Shown here: in pieces, positions 1 through 12,852 of the stretch
Position numbering within the stretch: position 1 is the first letter of the stretch
How the letters are laid out: each line of letters opens with the position of its first letter
Source of the DNA: Eucalyptus grandis
Lineage: Eukaryota; Streptophyta; Magnoliopsida; Myrtales; Myrtaceae
NCBI RefSeq assembly: GCF_016545825.1
Contig: NC_052621.1
Location: 37,400,687-37,464,686, forward strand
DNA length: 64,000 nucleotides
Direction of reading: 5' to 3'
Made by a program: the position numbers and the translations under genes
Notes under the pieces: generated by a model
Database searches by the model: none
What the model was told of the DNA's origin: nothing
What the model saw: the letters and a program-made list of their open reading frames with translations, nothing else

Positions 1-1794
1 AGATAAACCAGGAAAGAGCTTTGCAAAGACCTTTTATTCTTTGTCACTTGGCTGTGAGCTTCGATGGTTCAAGTCAGAGACGTCCCATAATAAGCATTTA
101 TGATTAGGAAAAGATGTTCATATTAGCATTTTTAGAAATTCATAGCACACTGATACACATGAGAAACACTTAGGCACTTCTGAAGTGCAATCTTAATCCC
201 CCCAAGCCAATCAATGCATTCCATAATGTTGATGTAAATTGATGTGATGACCTCCTCTCATGTGGCAATACGTTGGCGGATGAGAATATCATATTCGAGA
301 GCACCTATAAATATATTTTGATATACTCATTTTAAAGGAAGAAAGTACTCACTGCATCCAGAGCTTTAGCGTGGGTCATCCGAGTTCAATTCCCTGCAAC
401 ATCCATCATTTGCTAAGTTTTAGTTAAATCCGTTCACGGACTCATTATGCTATCAAAAGTACCTATTGCCAAATTACCCTAGGTGATTTAATATTTCGGA
501 AAAGTGAAACATATCTCATTGCAACAATTCAAATATCTCAACTTAAGCAAGAAAAACCGCCGAACTGAAGGCACATATTACATGATTCACAGCTTAAATT
601 GCTCGACTAATATTCGATTAAGCGTCTGCCTTTTATGTGTATCCAGTAGATAAGTTTAGAAGTCGAAACAACTAGACGGAAAGACAGACCACTGCACGGC
701 GGCCTCTGCGACCATGCCCAGCAAGTGAAGGGTCATGAAGATCAAGAGAAAGCACAAGTTTCTGATAAGAGAGGAGGCAGAGGAGGAGGGAGAAGAAAGC
801 AGCAGTGCGATTTCCTTGAATTCCTTGATGCTCTTTTCCTTTTTAATGTCTACGTATATATACGCAGCACAAGATCATTAGTCATATATCTATGAACAAC
901 AACACTGTACCTGATTACTTGTTTTGCAGCAACGCTGACTTGGCCTCCGGCCGCAAACAGGTCAACTACTGCAAGCGAAAGAGCCGTGCTCATAGAATGA
1001 ATCCCACCTCGAGTCCTCTCACATCATTTCCATCCCGTTCAACCTAAACACGCCATTAACTTAAACCTTATCCAACAAGAGAATATCGTTTTTCCAGCAT
1101 TGACGCGGGGGCTTTTGAGGGGATGACTTTTTCTGGAAGACCAAAGCTGAAATCCTGTCTCGTTCTCATATTCAATGCTTTTGACGTTTTGTAATAAGAA
1201 GATTTTCCATGGTGTTGCTGTAGCTATTGCTGCTGTAGAGGTTGGCAAATGGTCTTTTCTCGAGAGAGCTGAAAGTCTTGCCCCATTTTAATTCAGTTCT
1301 CCATGTTTGAACCCGTCATATACCCATTTGAACAGTCAGCCAATGCATACATATTGAAATTCCCTTCGAACGGGCAAAAACAAATAGGGTTCATGACATT
1401 CATTTCGAGATAGTAACATTATAAACATACTTACGGTACTCTTAATATCACCCCGCCTAATTAATTATCTAACCCTCTCGGTATTCATCTTACGGTACCA
1501 TGATATTTACGTAAATCTTCTTCATTGCCTACGAGGAGCAGATGAGCGATCCTCAAACCCTACAATGAGGGACATACGTTGTTAACCACCAGGTGGGTTA
1601 TGCTAAATTCGATGGCTTTATCAGAGAATTGTGCATTCCTTTCTTTACCAATGGTATTTTAACACTCACTAACTCTTTGAGAAATTTACCAACAAGAAAA
1701 AAAAAATTGCCTTTTTTGGCCTAATTCACTTATAAAGTACCAACTTTAGGTCACATCCTAATTCTGAACCAAATTGTTTCTTTGTCATATAAGA
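1..1794. other. Intergenic DNA, no supported gene
   Basis: AT-rich sequence with short stop-riddled frames in both directions. Nothing here resembles a known protein. The phrase CTCGGTATTC recurs near 1478 and 3699 in similar context, which suggests shared repeat ancestry. A weak minus-strand coding possibility between about 690 and 990 is discussed among the rejected items. Confidence 0.5.
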
Positions 1795-2310
1795 AAGGGT
1801 TAATACCTTGAAAAACCCCAAACTGGTACACTTGTGACAAATTTACCCTAAACTATTTTTTTGACCATGAAAAACCCCAAACTGGTAAACTTGTGACAAA
1901 TTTACCCCAACGATTATAAAAAATCCTAAACTGGTACATTTATGACAAATTTACCCCAAATTAATTTATTCAACTGCAAAAAACCCTAAACTGGTAAATT
2001 TGTAACAAATATACCCTATGCTAAATTGGATTAATACCACAAAAAAAATCATAAAAATTGTAAACTGTGACAAACAGAACGTAAAATCCTAAATTGGTAT
2101 CTTGGTTAAGCTGTCACGTGTTATTTAACTTAATAATTTGAGAATAAAATTTAACGAAAACTAACATAGGGTAAATTTGTCACAAGTGTACAGTTTTGGA
2201 TAAATTTGTCAAAAGTATACCAGGTTTGGGGTTTTTGGTGGTCAAAAAAATAGTTTGGGGTAAATTTGTCACAAGTGTACCAGTTTGGGGTTTTTAGGGT
2301 ATTATCCCTC
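1795..2310. mobile_element. Foldback/MITE-like element with long inverted ends
   Basis: The left end reads AGGGTTAATACC and the reverse complement of the right end reads AGGGATAATACC. Both are followed by the same phrase, AAACTGGTACACTTGTGAC, so the element folds into a long imperfect hairpin. The left arm contains four degenerate tandem units of roughly 50 bp built on an AAACCCCAAACTGGTA core. There is no open reading frame, so this is a non-autonomous element. I could not define a clean target-site duplication. Decayed relatives lie near 49506-49790 and 52266-52380. Confidence 0.75.
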
Positions 2311-4120
2311 TATGAAAACACAAACTCTAACCTTTACCAAAAAAAAAAAAAAAAAAAAACACAAACTCTAACTTGAGTCTCAATTATGGCTCAAACTTTT
2401 CTTTGTCACATAGAAAGATACAAACGTTAAGTTGGTACCAAAATCTTGTCCTAGTCAAGTTTCTATCTATTGAATGCTATTAGAAATTCCACGTGTACTA
2501 AGCGAAAATTTGATGGAAACTTGACAAGATCAAATTTGGGTACCGAACCAAAAGTTCGTGCCTTTTATGTAAGAAAGGAAAGTTTACACCAAAATTAAGG
2601 CCCGACCTAAAGTTTGTGCTTTTTAATGAGATTAAAAAAAGTTCACGCAAGAACTAAGATTCAACCTTAAGTTGGTGACTACCGGTGGATATAACATAAT
2701 CAATCAAGGATTGCATATCATGCGGATATTCTAATTGCGCTTTGATTCTAGTGCAAGTTGGAGATAAGGTTATTAACCTTGGACTGCTTGTCATGCGGAT
2801 ATTCTAATTGTGCTCTGATTCTAGTGCGAGCTAGAAATAACATTTGATTTTGGTGTAAGTTGGAACAACTAGCAGTGAATTGGGTTAACATGTTTAATCA
2901 TGGACAAAGCTATTGGCAAGAGGAAAATGCCAATTGATTTCTGGATATTAATGACCAAATGTTGCTATTGATATGCGGCGGTGATTGACCGATGATCGTA
3001 TCGGTGAGTAACAACTATATTGATGACCAGGTATTATTGTGCAAAGACAATTGGTTAATGATTCTTTGATAAACCTAAATACCGGTGACTAAGCACTGCT
3101 ATCGATATATGATGGCGGTTAGTCGATAACGGTTTAACTACGTGATTAATATCAAGATAAGTATTGAGAAAGGTTGAAATTACTTTGGACAAGGACTACG
3201 TGTTACACTCGAAGATTCAAATAATAACCATTCAAAGGGAGTAATGAAGCCTAAGATCGTGGCAAAGAAGTTACACCCAAACATTCAGATAATAACCCCT
3301 CATAAGTGGTTATCAATTATGTTAGGCTATAAATACCTGAAGTGTATTCATGTAAAAGTCTTCGATTATCTTTTCAGCAATTCAAATATCTTTCAATTCT
3401 CGCACTTTAACCGTAGTTTCGGATATCTCGTCGTCAATTAAATTCTGACTTTAGATCTCTGTCATTACACTTTATCGTCAATTAAATTTCGGCAAAGTGT
3501 TTTGCATTACATCATCAATTAACTTCCAGCAAAGCATATCTATCCCTTGTGATTCATTGAGACTACTATCTAGAATCGTCACCAAATCCATCTCCTCTTA
3601 AATAAGCTGAAGAACTAATCCCATCGAAAGATGTTTCATCAATCGGGACCCTTTTTAGTAAAGCAGTACTTTCAAGTACTATTGATTAATTATCACCCGC
3701 TCGGTATTCTTCTTATTAAAGTATTTTTAATTGTCACCAATAAAAAAACAAAGAAAATTCTCTTCTTTTGTTCATAAACCTTATAAAACTTGTTCGTGTT
3801 ATAATACTTAAGAGTAATAATTAGGAAAAAAATCTATATATACACGCGATTACGATGGGCCGGTGGACCTTTGACAAGCCCGTCTGTCCAACGTCGGCCA
3901 ATTTTCTCAGAATAATGCGTCCAGGCCCAATTCAACAGACCCGGAACGTGAGACCCGTCCGGCCCATTATTTATTGGGTCCCTAGTTAGTAGTAATTGCA
4001 ATTTCATGCCGTACGCTGACACAGAAAAAAGAAAAAGAAAAAGAGAAAAAGAAGTGCCACCACACGAACCAGAATTTAAAAAGGCCATTTTTATTTTCCT
4101 ACCACACCTTTTTCATCCAC
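2311..4120. other. Intergenic DNA with short direct repeats, upstream of the DnaJ gene
   Basis: Contains a poly-A run at about 2339-2359 and an imperfect direct repeat of about 55 bp at roughly 2705-2760 and 2777-2835, sharing TCATGCGGATATTCTAATTG. The rest is AT-rich with no coding signal that I can support. The last few hundred bases lead into the DnaJ promoter. Confidence 0.5.
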
Positions 4121-4123
4121 ACA

Positions 4124-4130
4124 TATAAAA
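4124..4130 (+). promoter_or_regulatory. Putative TATA box of the DnaJ gene
   Basis: TATAAAA lies 204 bp upstream of the DnaJ start codon, in an AT-rich stretch just before the sequence turns GC- and CT-rich. This would imply a 5' UTR of about 170 nt. Position and composition are the only support. Confidence 0.45.
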
Positions 4131-4333
4131 AGCCAAATTTTTCCATTTTCCATTTTCTTAATTTTTCCCCCTTCATCTGCCTCCTCCGACTCGCTCACGC
4201 GAAGTTCGATTTCCGCAGCTTCTCAGCAGACCGCCATGAACGAGACAGCTGTCCCTGCATTCCTGCTCTTCAGCCTATCGGAGTAGAAAGATTCGCCGCC
4301 GACGAGCGAGTCCCCGCGCCGGAACCCGATTCG

Positions 4334-7300
4334 ATGGCCGCGGCATTATTCGCCCCGCTCGCCCCCTCAGTGCCGCCGCCCTTATCTTCCTCCTCCTCCT
4401 CCTCCCCGCTCTACGCCGGCGGAGTTCGCCTCAGGAGCGGCGGCGGCGGCGGCTTCTCGCCTTCCCTGCCGCTTCGATCTTCGCGGCTCGACGCCTCGAG
4501 GGGAGTCCGCGCGCGGCGCTGCCGGACGGCGATTCGAGCCGCCGCCGACTACTACGCTACCCTCGGCGTCCCCAAGTCCGCGAGCAGTAAGGAGATTAAG
4601 GCCGCTTACCGAAAGTTAGCTCGCCAGGTTAAAAGAGTCTCTCCGTTTTTCTTCTTCTTCTTTTCTGCTTTTGCTTTGTGCGAGCTGATTGCCGAGAGAG
4701 CTCTGCGAAGACAGAGCGATGAATGGAGCGTCGTTTGTGAGTTTTGGGAGACATTGAGATGAATGATTGGTTAGGGATTGCGAATTTTGAAGACTGGCTT
4801 TGTTAATCGGATAAGTATTGGTAGTAGTTCATACTGGCTATCGGAGTAATTTCCAGGACATGTTTCTTTTTGGTAAAGGTAAGAAAATTTCCAGGACATG
4901 TTACTTCGTAGTTTTGTCTCTAATTAGTTTTAGTGAGATTTAGAAGCTATGAATGTGGATAACCTAGTGAGCCACTCGGGTTGGTTGTTTGTACGGCTGT
5001 ACCAGTATTGGCATTCAAGTTATGCGCAAGAAGTTGTTGTTGAGACATGCGCAATATTTTGATCCCCCTCCTGGAAACTCAAGTTCTGTTGCTATATTTT
5101 GCAGTACCACCCCGATGTCAACAAGCAGCCGGGAGCTACGGAGAAGTTTAAGGAAATCAGCGCTGCATACGAGGTATGCATCAGCTTTGAGGAACGAGAA
5201 TTTCCTGTGTTCTCTCAAAGTTTTCTTTTAAATGACACATACTGAATAAAGTCATCTCGCGATCTAGTGGAAAAGATGTTCTGCATGCTAGTTGGTAATG
5301 ATTGTAGATTTAAAGTTTGGTCCTTGGCTTGTTGTCAATTGCTAGGAAGAAAATTGGCATGCTAAGTCGGTTCATGTTGGGTTGCAATTTTGGCTTTGGC
5401 TTTTGTAGATAAGATAGGGAGGAAGAGGCACTTGTTTAAAGTGGTGTGGATTAGTAAATTGGTGACATTTTGATGCTCAAACTAGGAGTTATGATTTTAT
5501 TGAAGGCACGCCTAATGAAAGTGGCAAAGCAAAACTTAAGAAGTCACTGGCATAGACAATAAGAAACGTGCTTTGGCAAGTTTATAGTCATAATGAAGCT
5601 TATGGCCGTACAAGGATTGTCTTTACCAGATGATGGCAAATTGGTCATGTTGTTATTTCATGGTTTGGCAAAACAAAAATATGAGTCTGTTCTGTTTCAA
5701 ATGACTGATATTTGTGGGGTTAGAAAACATTAATTGGAGAATTTCAGTAATCTTTGATTTTCTAAGATGTATCTCTATAGAGCTGACAACTTTGCTATTG
5801 TTCAGCTGTCGATTTCATTCTTTGCTGATGTAGTATTATTTATGTTGTTGAATCATTGCCATAATCAGGTGCTTTCCGATGATAAAAAGAGGGCTTTGTA
5901 TGATCAATATGGTGAAGCGGGAGTAAAGAGTACAGTGGGGGGCCCATCAAATGCTTATACGGTACTGGAGAGATCATAATCATACATGAGCGACTTGCTC
6001 TATAGAACATTAGAAAACCTTATGATTGCTGCATTAAACACATTTCTTTCCTCACATTTTGCAATGTTCTTCACTCAGACTAATCCTTTCGATCTATTCG
6101 AAACATTTTTTGGCCCAAGTATGGGTGGTTTTGGGGGTATGGACCCAACTGGATTCAGAACAAGCCGACGTAGCACTGTTATGAAGGGTGAAGATCTACG
6201 GTGAGTGCGGGTAATAGTTGTTTAACTACTCATTGGCCCCTTACTTGCTGTATGTGCACTTGGTGCTTCAGGAGATTTGACCATTGCGTGGAACCCTGAA
6301 ATCCAACTACTCTATTGATATCTATTTTCTTTGTGTTGTCCTGAGCAGCCATTCTTATTTATGTTTTAGAATTAAAAATGTTGATCAGATGACTAAGTTT
6401 TTAAATGCGTGTCAGTAAAGGGCATCCTACACAAGGGTATAATTAATAGGAAAATTGATGTTGATCTTTTTTTCTTTCTCTAATTTTCTTTTTTCTTTTC
6501 CTCTTCTCCCTAGACAGGGGTATAAATCTCTACATATTAACTCGTGTTTCCATACTTTTTTAGTTATGACATGACTCTCCAATTTTCTGAGACCATATTT
6601 GGAGCGGAGAAAGAATTCGAGCTCTCCCACTTGGAAACATGTGTCGTTTGCTCTGGTACTGGAGCAAAGCTTGGTTCCAAGATGAGGATATGCTCAACAT
6701 GTGGTGGCAGGGGCCAGGTCATGCGAACAGAGCAGACTCCTTTTGGCATGTTTTCCCAGGTATGAGCCCTAGATAAGTCCTTTTAGGATGACTGAACAAA
6801 TGCTTTTGACTTTCTTGTCCTGGGTTTGGTTGTTTGGTGCCTGTAGTTGGCTAGGGGGGGAAAAAAAAGAAATCAGTCAATTCAAGATATATTGTTTTTT
6901 GAGAATCTGTAGTTTGTGTAATCAAAGTATTACCTGCCATAGGACTTTTGTATCAGGTCTAAAATGACCTTTTTTATGGTTTTGTATAAGTAAACAGGAC
7001 TTGCAACTGTTTATGCATCAGGAGATGTTATCTTTACCACTAGTGAAATAGACAGATACTGATAGAACACTATACTTCTGCTAAGCATCGTCTACAGATA
7101 AGAGGTTAATTGGAATTATGTCCAGGAGGAGGGGCTGATCCAGAAATTCTCAGCTCAATTGGCCATGTCCATTTTATTTACTTTATCCTTACTTGCTTGA
7201 GAGAAGAATTTAATCCTTTGTCAAATTTCCATCCTCTTTAATTATTTTGTAAGCTAAGTGTCACTTCAGAATATTGAAAAACGTTTACGTTAGGTGTCTG

Positions 7301-10300
7301 TTTGTCCCAATTGTGGTGGCGATGGTGAAGTCATTTCTGAATATTGTCGAAAATGCTCCGGCGAAGGGCATATTCGGGTCAAAAAGGACATCAAAGTGAA
7401 AATTCCACCTGGAGTGAGCAAGGGTAGTATCCTCAGAGTTGCTGGAGAAGGTGATGCTGGACCAAGAGGGTATGATATATCATTTTGTAAACTTGGAATC
7501 TATCTTGCACTGTTAATGAATCTTTGGAATGGATTTTTTGACAAATTTATATAGGCTTTCGGAAACGAACTTTGAGAATTGCAACATGATATTTCTCTGC
7601 CTGGATTTAATGACTATCTGTAGAATCAATATCTGTAGCTATTACAATTTTTCACATAACAGATGGGAATATTTTATCAGCGATCCAGCTGTTCGCAGTT
7701 TCATATTTGACAAAAGCTGGCCAAGTAGTCATTATGCTTGTGGTCAAATGGGGAAAAAAATTATCTCATGCAATTGCTCATTTCGACTTCTTGTGAACCC
7801 AATTATGTTTCTCCCTTCAATTTGCCAGTAAAGGGTATAATCTTTAATAGGTTATACGTTTTCCAGAAAGTCTTCAACGTGATTAATATTTGAATAAACT
7901 TGCCATTAGTGATGGCTCAGTAAGCTGTGGGTTGTGCTTTCCTTTTCCTTCACTTGTATCCAATGGGTGACATCCCCTTCAAATTTCCCCTCAGCTTCCT
8001 TTTTGAAGGGAAGAGTCTTGAAAATTAAAGACATTTAATGAATTTAGTAGCTTTGTCTGACAAAACATAAAGACAGTCAACAAAATATACTTCTCTATGC
8101 TCATGTCTATGCAAATGGCAAAAGTTTCTCCACTCTCTTGTGCCTTAATTATTTGTTTTCTTTGGCATTTTAACATCTTTTATACAATCATCAGTTTTGA
8201 ACTATTCCCCCTTTATGAGTTATTTTCCTTCTTTTTGGCCTCTGGCTTATGAGTGGCACTATCTTCCTTTTGTGCTCTTGCCAACCTCATTGGATCAGGG
8301 GTATTCCACTAAATAGGCCATCTGCACAGTCAGTTGTTGAGGACAATTGTCAAGTACAGTCCCTCTGCACCATGGGCTGTATGTTTGTTATCTGGACTTC
8401 AGTCTGGAAGCAGCCTCATGGCCATTAAAATGGACTGTTCTTTCTCTGATGTTGTCGCATTGCAGGATGAAGTAATATTTCACATATTCTGCCTTTCAAT
8501 TCATGGTTCATGGAAAAGAAATTCATAGTTTAAACTAAGAAATTCATGTCTTTTGATTGTTCACGTTTAATTTCCCTCGACAACAGAGCATTTTCTTTGT
8601 TTATTTTTTTTCTTTCTTATGCGTATAGAAACCATCACATCGATAGAGAATTTGACAATAAAATGCATGACACCATAAACATTATAATTATATGAGTTGG
8701 TAACTGGAAATCCTTTGCAAAATTTGTTCAAGAATTTTAATTGGTTAATTTTCTCGTCATCAGGGGTCCTCCAGGTGATCTCTTTGTATATCTTGAGGTT
8801 GAGGAGATCCCGGAGATTCAAAGAGATGGAATAAATCTCAATTCTACAGTAACCATTAGTTATTTAGATGCTATATTGGGCGCGGTGGTGAAGGTAATAC
8901 TTTAAATTTCCTTGATAAGCTTACACTCTGTATCATTTTGTATTTATAGTAGAGATAATTGTTAGAGGGAACAAAGATGCAGTTATAGGGAGAGTAAGGC
9001 ATGCTGAATTAAATGTTTCGACAATGAGAAAGACAAATTTGAAAGGTAGAAATCTCTAACTGCCCTGAGTTTTGGCAAAGCTATCCCTTTTTTTTTTGGT
9101 AAGGGTGGCAAAGCTATCCTTTCAGAGCTGAATAAGCCAAAAAAAAAAAATCATCAACCTTCACTGATATAAGTCGAAGCCTTGGCCCTTCCTAGTATTC
9201 ATACCATCCAAGTACATTGAATAGGAGCATGAGTACGACGTCTGGAGGCACATTGCCATTTTAATAAGTTTTATTCCTCTGAATTGTGATGTATGGCAAA
9301 CTTTGCAGTCAGGGCATCCCCAACACTCATGTGCCAACTATGGCCAAAACCACTTTTGTTACGTGCCAAACCAACCACAAAATAGCTAGTAGAGCAACAA
9401 ACTTGTCATTAATTGGTCTTATGCTCTCTCAAGTACTTTAAAAAAAATGCAATAATTGAAGATGCAGCATATGCAAGGGTTTTCTAAATGACGGAAATCG
9501 ACTTGATTCTCAACGCTATTTTTTTCTTTTTTGTGGTTATCTAATTGATGCAGATCAGATTCTTCTGATTTTGATCAAACTGCTGATGTTATTTTGTAGG
9601 AATTATAAGAAAAAGTTTGCCCCCATCTGATTAATAAATTTAAAAGTTGATGTTTTCTCACAGAAATTAGGTGGCACGAAGGAAATTTTAAGGGATGTAG
9701 GGATTCTTTCGCTTGATTTTTTATCAGAAGTTACCTGACTAGATGAAATACCTTTTGATGGTCAGAACTAGGGAGGTCCCACAGTGAAGCAGATTGAAAT
9801 ACATTGGCCACCTAAGGCTTAGAGATAATTGAGACCAAGTATTATATAGCTTCAGATATAGGATCATGTAGTGGTCCATCTTTGCTGAGGCTTTTCAGAT
9901 TACCTATTGATTGAATATCTTGAATGTAACAGGTTAAAACAGTTGAAGGACCTTCTGAACTACAGATTCCTCCAGGTACACAACCAGGGGATGTTCTGGT
10001 TCTTGCAAAAAAAGGTGCACCGAAATTGAATAGACCCTCAATACGTGGCGACCACTTATTTACAGTTAAGGTCACTGTACCAAAGCGTGTGAGGTACATA
10101 AATCTCATCTAATTGCTTCTTTGTCTTGTATAGTTGGTTGAAAATTTTTATCATTGTATTTTATATTTTGTTCATTTGAACACGCATCTCTCCTGTGGGT
10201 TACCAATTCATGACTTTAATTCGTCTCATGTACACTTTAGAATGGACACATCCGAAACAAGGAACTTAGCTACGTGTTGGTGTAAATGTTTTTTGTCTCC

Positions 10301-11949
10301 ATGTTATCTGCTTTACCTTGGATCAATCACATTGATCTGATTGATGGTGCTTGTTGGAGGTTGTAAGTCCATAGTTGATCTATTTAATTTTTCCTTTATA
10401 TCGATGGACTCTCTTAAGCAGGCACATCTTTTAATGTCAGTCAAAATCATGCAATTTTACTGTGTTGAATTACTCTGTGAGTCAATAAGTTGACAAAACA
10501 TGTTCGATTATAAGTTTGAACTCTCTCAAATATTTTTTCCTCTAATTTTCTTTTTAGTTAGTGAGATTTTACACGTTCTGCATTGTTGCTTTTTAACGAG
10601 TGGCATAATTCTGTTTGTCCTCATATACTCTTGTAAGAGGGTAGTTTGCATGGACCCTGACATGGCTAAGGTATGTCATTTTGTTAAAGTTACTGCCAAT
10701 GTTTGCAGTTCAGGTGAACGGGAGTTACTTGAAGAGCTGGCTTCCTTGAGTAGCTCTACCAGCAGTCGCTCAAGAACTCGCCCAAGAACACCACCACCTG
10801 GTAAGATGGTTGCCGTATGCATTCTTCGTATTGCCAATTCTGGTCTTCCTTACTGTTGAAAATGCCTCTTTTGTCATGTGTAATGTACTACCGGATATTA
10901 TTCATGAAAGAAAAAGGGAAAAAAAAAAAACTGGATTTGGATTTGAACACAAATTCACATATTATATTCAGTGTGGATGTGAAAAACAACCTTCAGGCCT
11001 TGAGCTTAATATCAAGGTCTAGTACCTATGCAGCACTCTAGTGTGCCCATGCAAGTTCGAGATCAGTTCTATCTTTTACAGGAGAGCTTTTTCTCTGCAG
11101 CTCCAACTCCTGAGAAGCAGCAGGTGGATTCTGAGATGGAGGAGAAGAATGAAGAATCAGGAGATGAAAATGACTGGTGGAAGAAGTTGAAAGACTTGGC
11201 TGGGTAATGCTTCCTTTTCTTTAATTTGAGTGGTTTCTTTATTCTGCTAAATCGTGTTGAATTCATTGAAGCCATAAAAAACGAGTTGCATATAATGGAA
11301 AAGAAAAGGGAGGTTTGGGGTAAATACACTTCCTATTAAATGGGTTTCACTGAGCAGGGGAATTATGGGCTATTACTTCAGGCTGGATTCAACGTGCATA
11401 TGTTGAGACTTCATAAATCATTCTGCATACTTCCCACATACTTATAAGAAAGCTTAATTTACAGTCCCTCCAAAGGTTTTAGACTTCCAGATGTAGTTGA
11501 GTACCATGTCCCGATCCTTATATGCCTAGGCAGGTAGAGTACTTTATGTTTTTGTTCCTTGGCTGCTGAGATATTTGTCCTTGCTTTCAAGTGCTACTTT
11601 TGTTTGGTGAATGTGCATCTACTTCCCCTTCATGCTCAGGGGAGCACGTGATTCTTCTGGCTGAACTTGGCATAGAGTCCCTACAGTAATGTTCAGATAG
11701 ATGTAGCTATGCAATGATCTAATCATGCTGACTGTTCTGGAACCTGACCTGCTTCATTCAAGAATTAGTCCTTTTTTAAGTCGTTAGAAGTAGCTATCTC
11801 ATGATCTGATCATCCTAGTTGAAGTGCTAGTCTTATACTTTGAGACTGCATTTTCACATACATGCACAAAGGATTGTTGACATAATAAAGATTTGACTTT
11901 CAGGTCCGTTGCGAATGGAGCTCTAAAATGGATGAAAGACAACCTGTAA
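4334..11949 (+). CDS. DJA7: Chloroplast type I DnaJ (Hsp40) co-chaperone, 11 exons
   Basis: Exons: 4334-4627, 5105-5173, 5869-5961, 6079-6200, 6564-6759, 7294-7469, 8764-8893, 9933-10093, 10709-10800, 11101-11203, 11904-11949. All joins keep frame and give 493 aa. The first ~70 residues are Ser/Arg-rich without an acidic patch, as in a plastid transit peptide. The J domain follows (about 70-135) with HPD at 100-102, the loop that stimulates Hsp70 ATPase. A short Gly/Phe linker leads to four zinc-finger motifs ([32 protein letters not shown]) and the C-terminal client-binding domain. An acidic tail then ends in an amphipathic segment with [10 protein letters not shown] and LKWMKDNL. That tail and the length fit the At1g80030-type protein better than the ~445-aa DJA5/DJA6; the symbol is from memory. 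Inferred role: stromal Hsp70 partner in protein folding. The first donor (GTTAAA) is weak but required by the frame. Confidence 0.93.
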
Positions 11950-12359
11950 TTCGAGGTATCCCATAAATCGAAGTCAAAAGTCACATTCGTCCTTGCACAC
12001 TATAAGTTGCCCTGAAATTTTTTGTCCCCCAAAAAATTTGCTGGCAGAAGATGGCCCTATTAACTGCTTTGGCCATTCAGTCTTTCTCAGAGTTCTCCAG
12101 AAAATCAAACGATACAGCCCTCGCTGGTTATTCTTTGATTTTTTTTCGTTTCACTGTAAATTTTAGCCATTGATCAGGTGAAAGTGGGTTCGTCTGTGCA
12201 AGTACATTACTTTGTAATTGTTACACAGGCAGGGAGAGTTCAAACTGAAGCCGAAGTTAGGGCTTGAGATGGTCTTCTCGTCATAGGGAAAAAGCACATT
12301 GGCAGATGAATTTCCCCAGTGCACGTATGGATTACAAAAACGTGAGATGTTGATTTAAA
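11950..12359 (+). other. 3' UTR and immediate downstream flank of the DnaJ gene
   Basis: No further coding sequence. The stretch directly follows the stop codon at 11947-11949 and probably holds the 3' UTR and polyadenylation region. I cannot place the cleavage site. Confidence 0.5.
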
Positions 12360-12852
12360 CCATGAAAAAGCAAATGCAAATGCTTCCAAACTCGCTCTCT
12401 TCTTTTTAAATTTCCAGTAGCGCGACTTTCAAAGATAGGCCAATTCATTGATAAATGCAATTTTTCTTCTTTTGATTACTATAATAGTGTTTTAAAATGA
12501 AGATCTTTTCGTGCGAATGATAGGATATGAATAAATTTCTTCTCGCATGATTTTGGGAATGGACGGTTTTATGTAATGGGTTAGTATCACTCTTCGTTAG
12601 GATTAATTTCTTCAAACATAGAATTTGCACGCTTTCGAGAAATTAAATTCGACGCTGCAGAAAATAACGGAGAGCAATCCTCACTAAGGATGTGATTTAC
12701 CTGTCGCTGAAATATCTTACTTAAATCAAAATTTTACCAATTTAAACAAAAGATTTCTACGTATAGCTTTGGCCCAGAAAAACACACAGAGGGGAAAAAA
12801 GGAAAAATAAATAAATAAAAGCACTACAACTGCGGATAATAGAAAATTCAAA
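12360..12852 (+). repeat. DnaJ-downstream block, copied upstream of both FRS8 copies
   Basis: This block is clearly homologous to about 23437-24060 and 31655-32275. They share AAGCAAATGCAAATGC at the left, GCAGAAAATAACGGAGAG in the middle and CTGCGGATAATAGAAAA at the right. In the other two copies it leads straight into the FRS8 5' leader; here it runs into transposon-rich DNA. I read it as the old DnaJ-FRS8 intergenic region with its FRS8 gene displaced. Confidence 0.82.

Noticed and set aside
381..395. tRNA B-box-like phrase CGAGTTCAATTCCCT
   Set aside because: No matching A box at the right spacing and no cloverleaf can be drawn. At most it is a decayed SINE fragment.
690..1000. Minus-strand short coding possibility (a start reading MSTALSLAVVDLFAAGG and a later hydrophobic stretch)
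   Set aside because: Two short pieces could be joined by a GT-AG intron, but I recognise no family, there is no clear stop-to-start architecture, and the surroundings are repeat-like.
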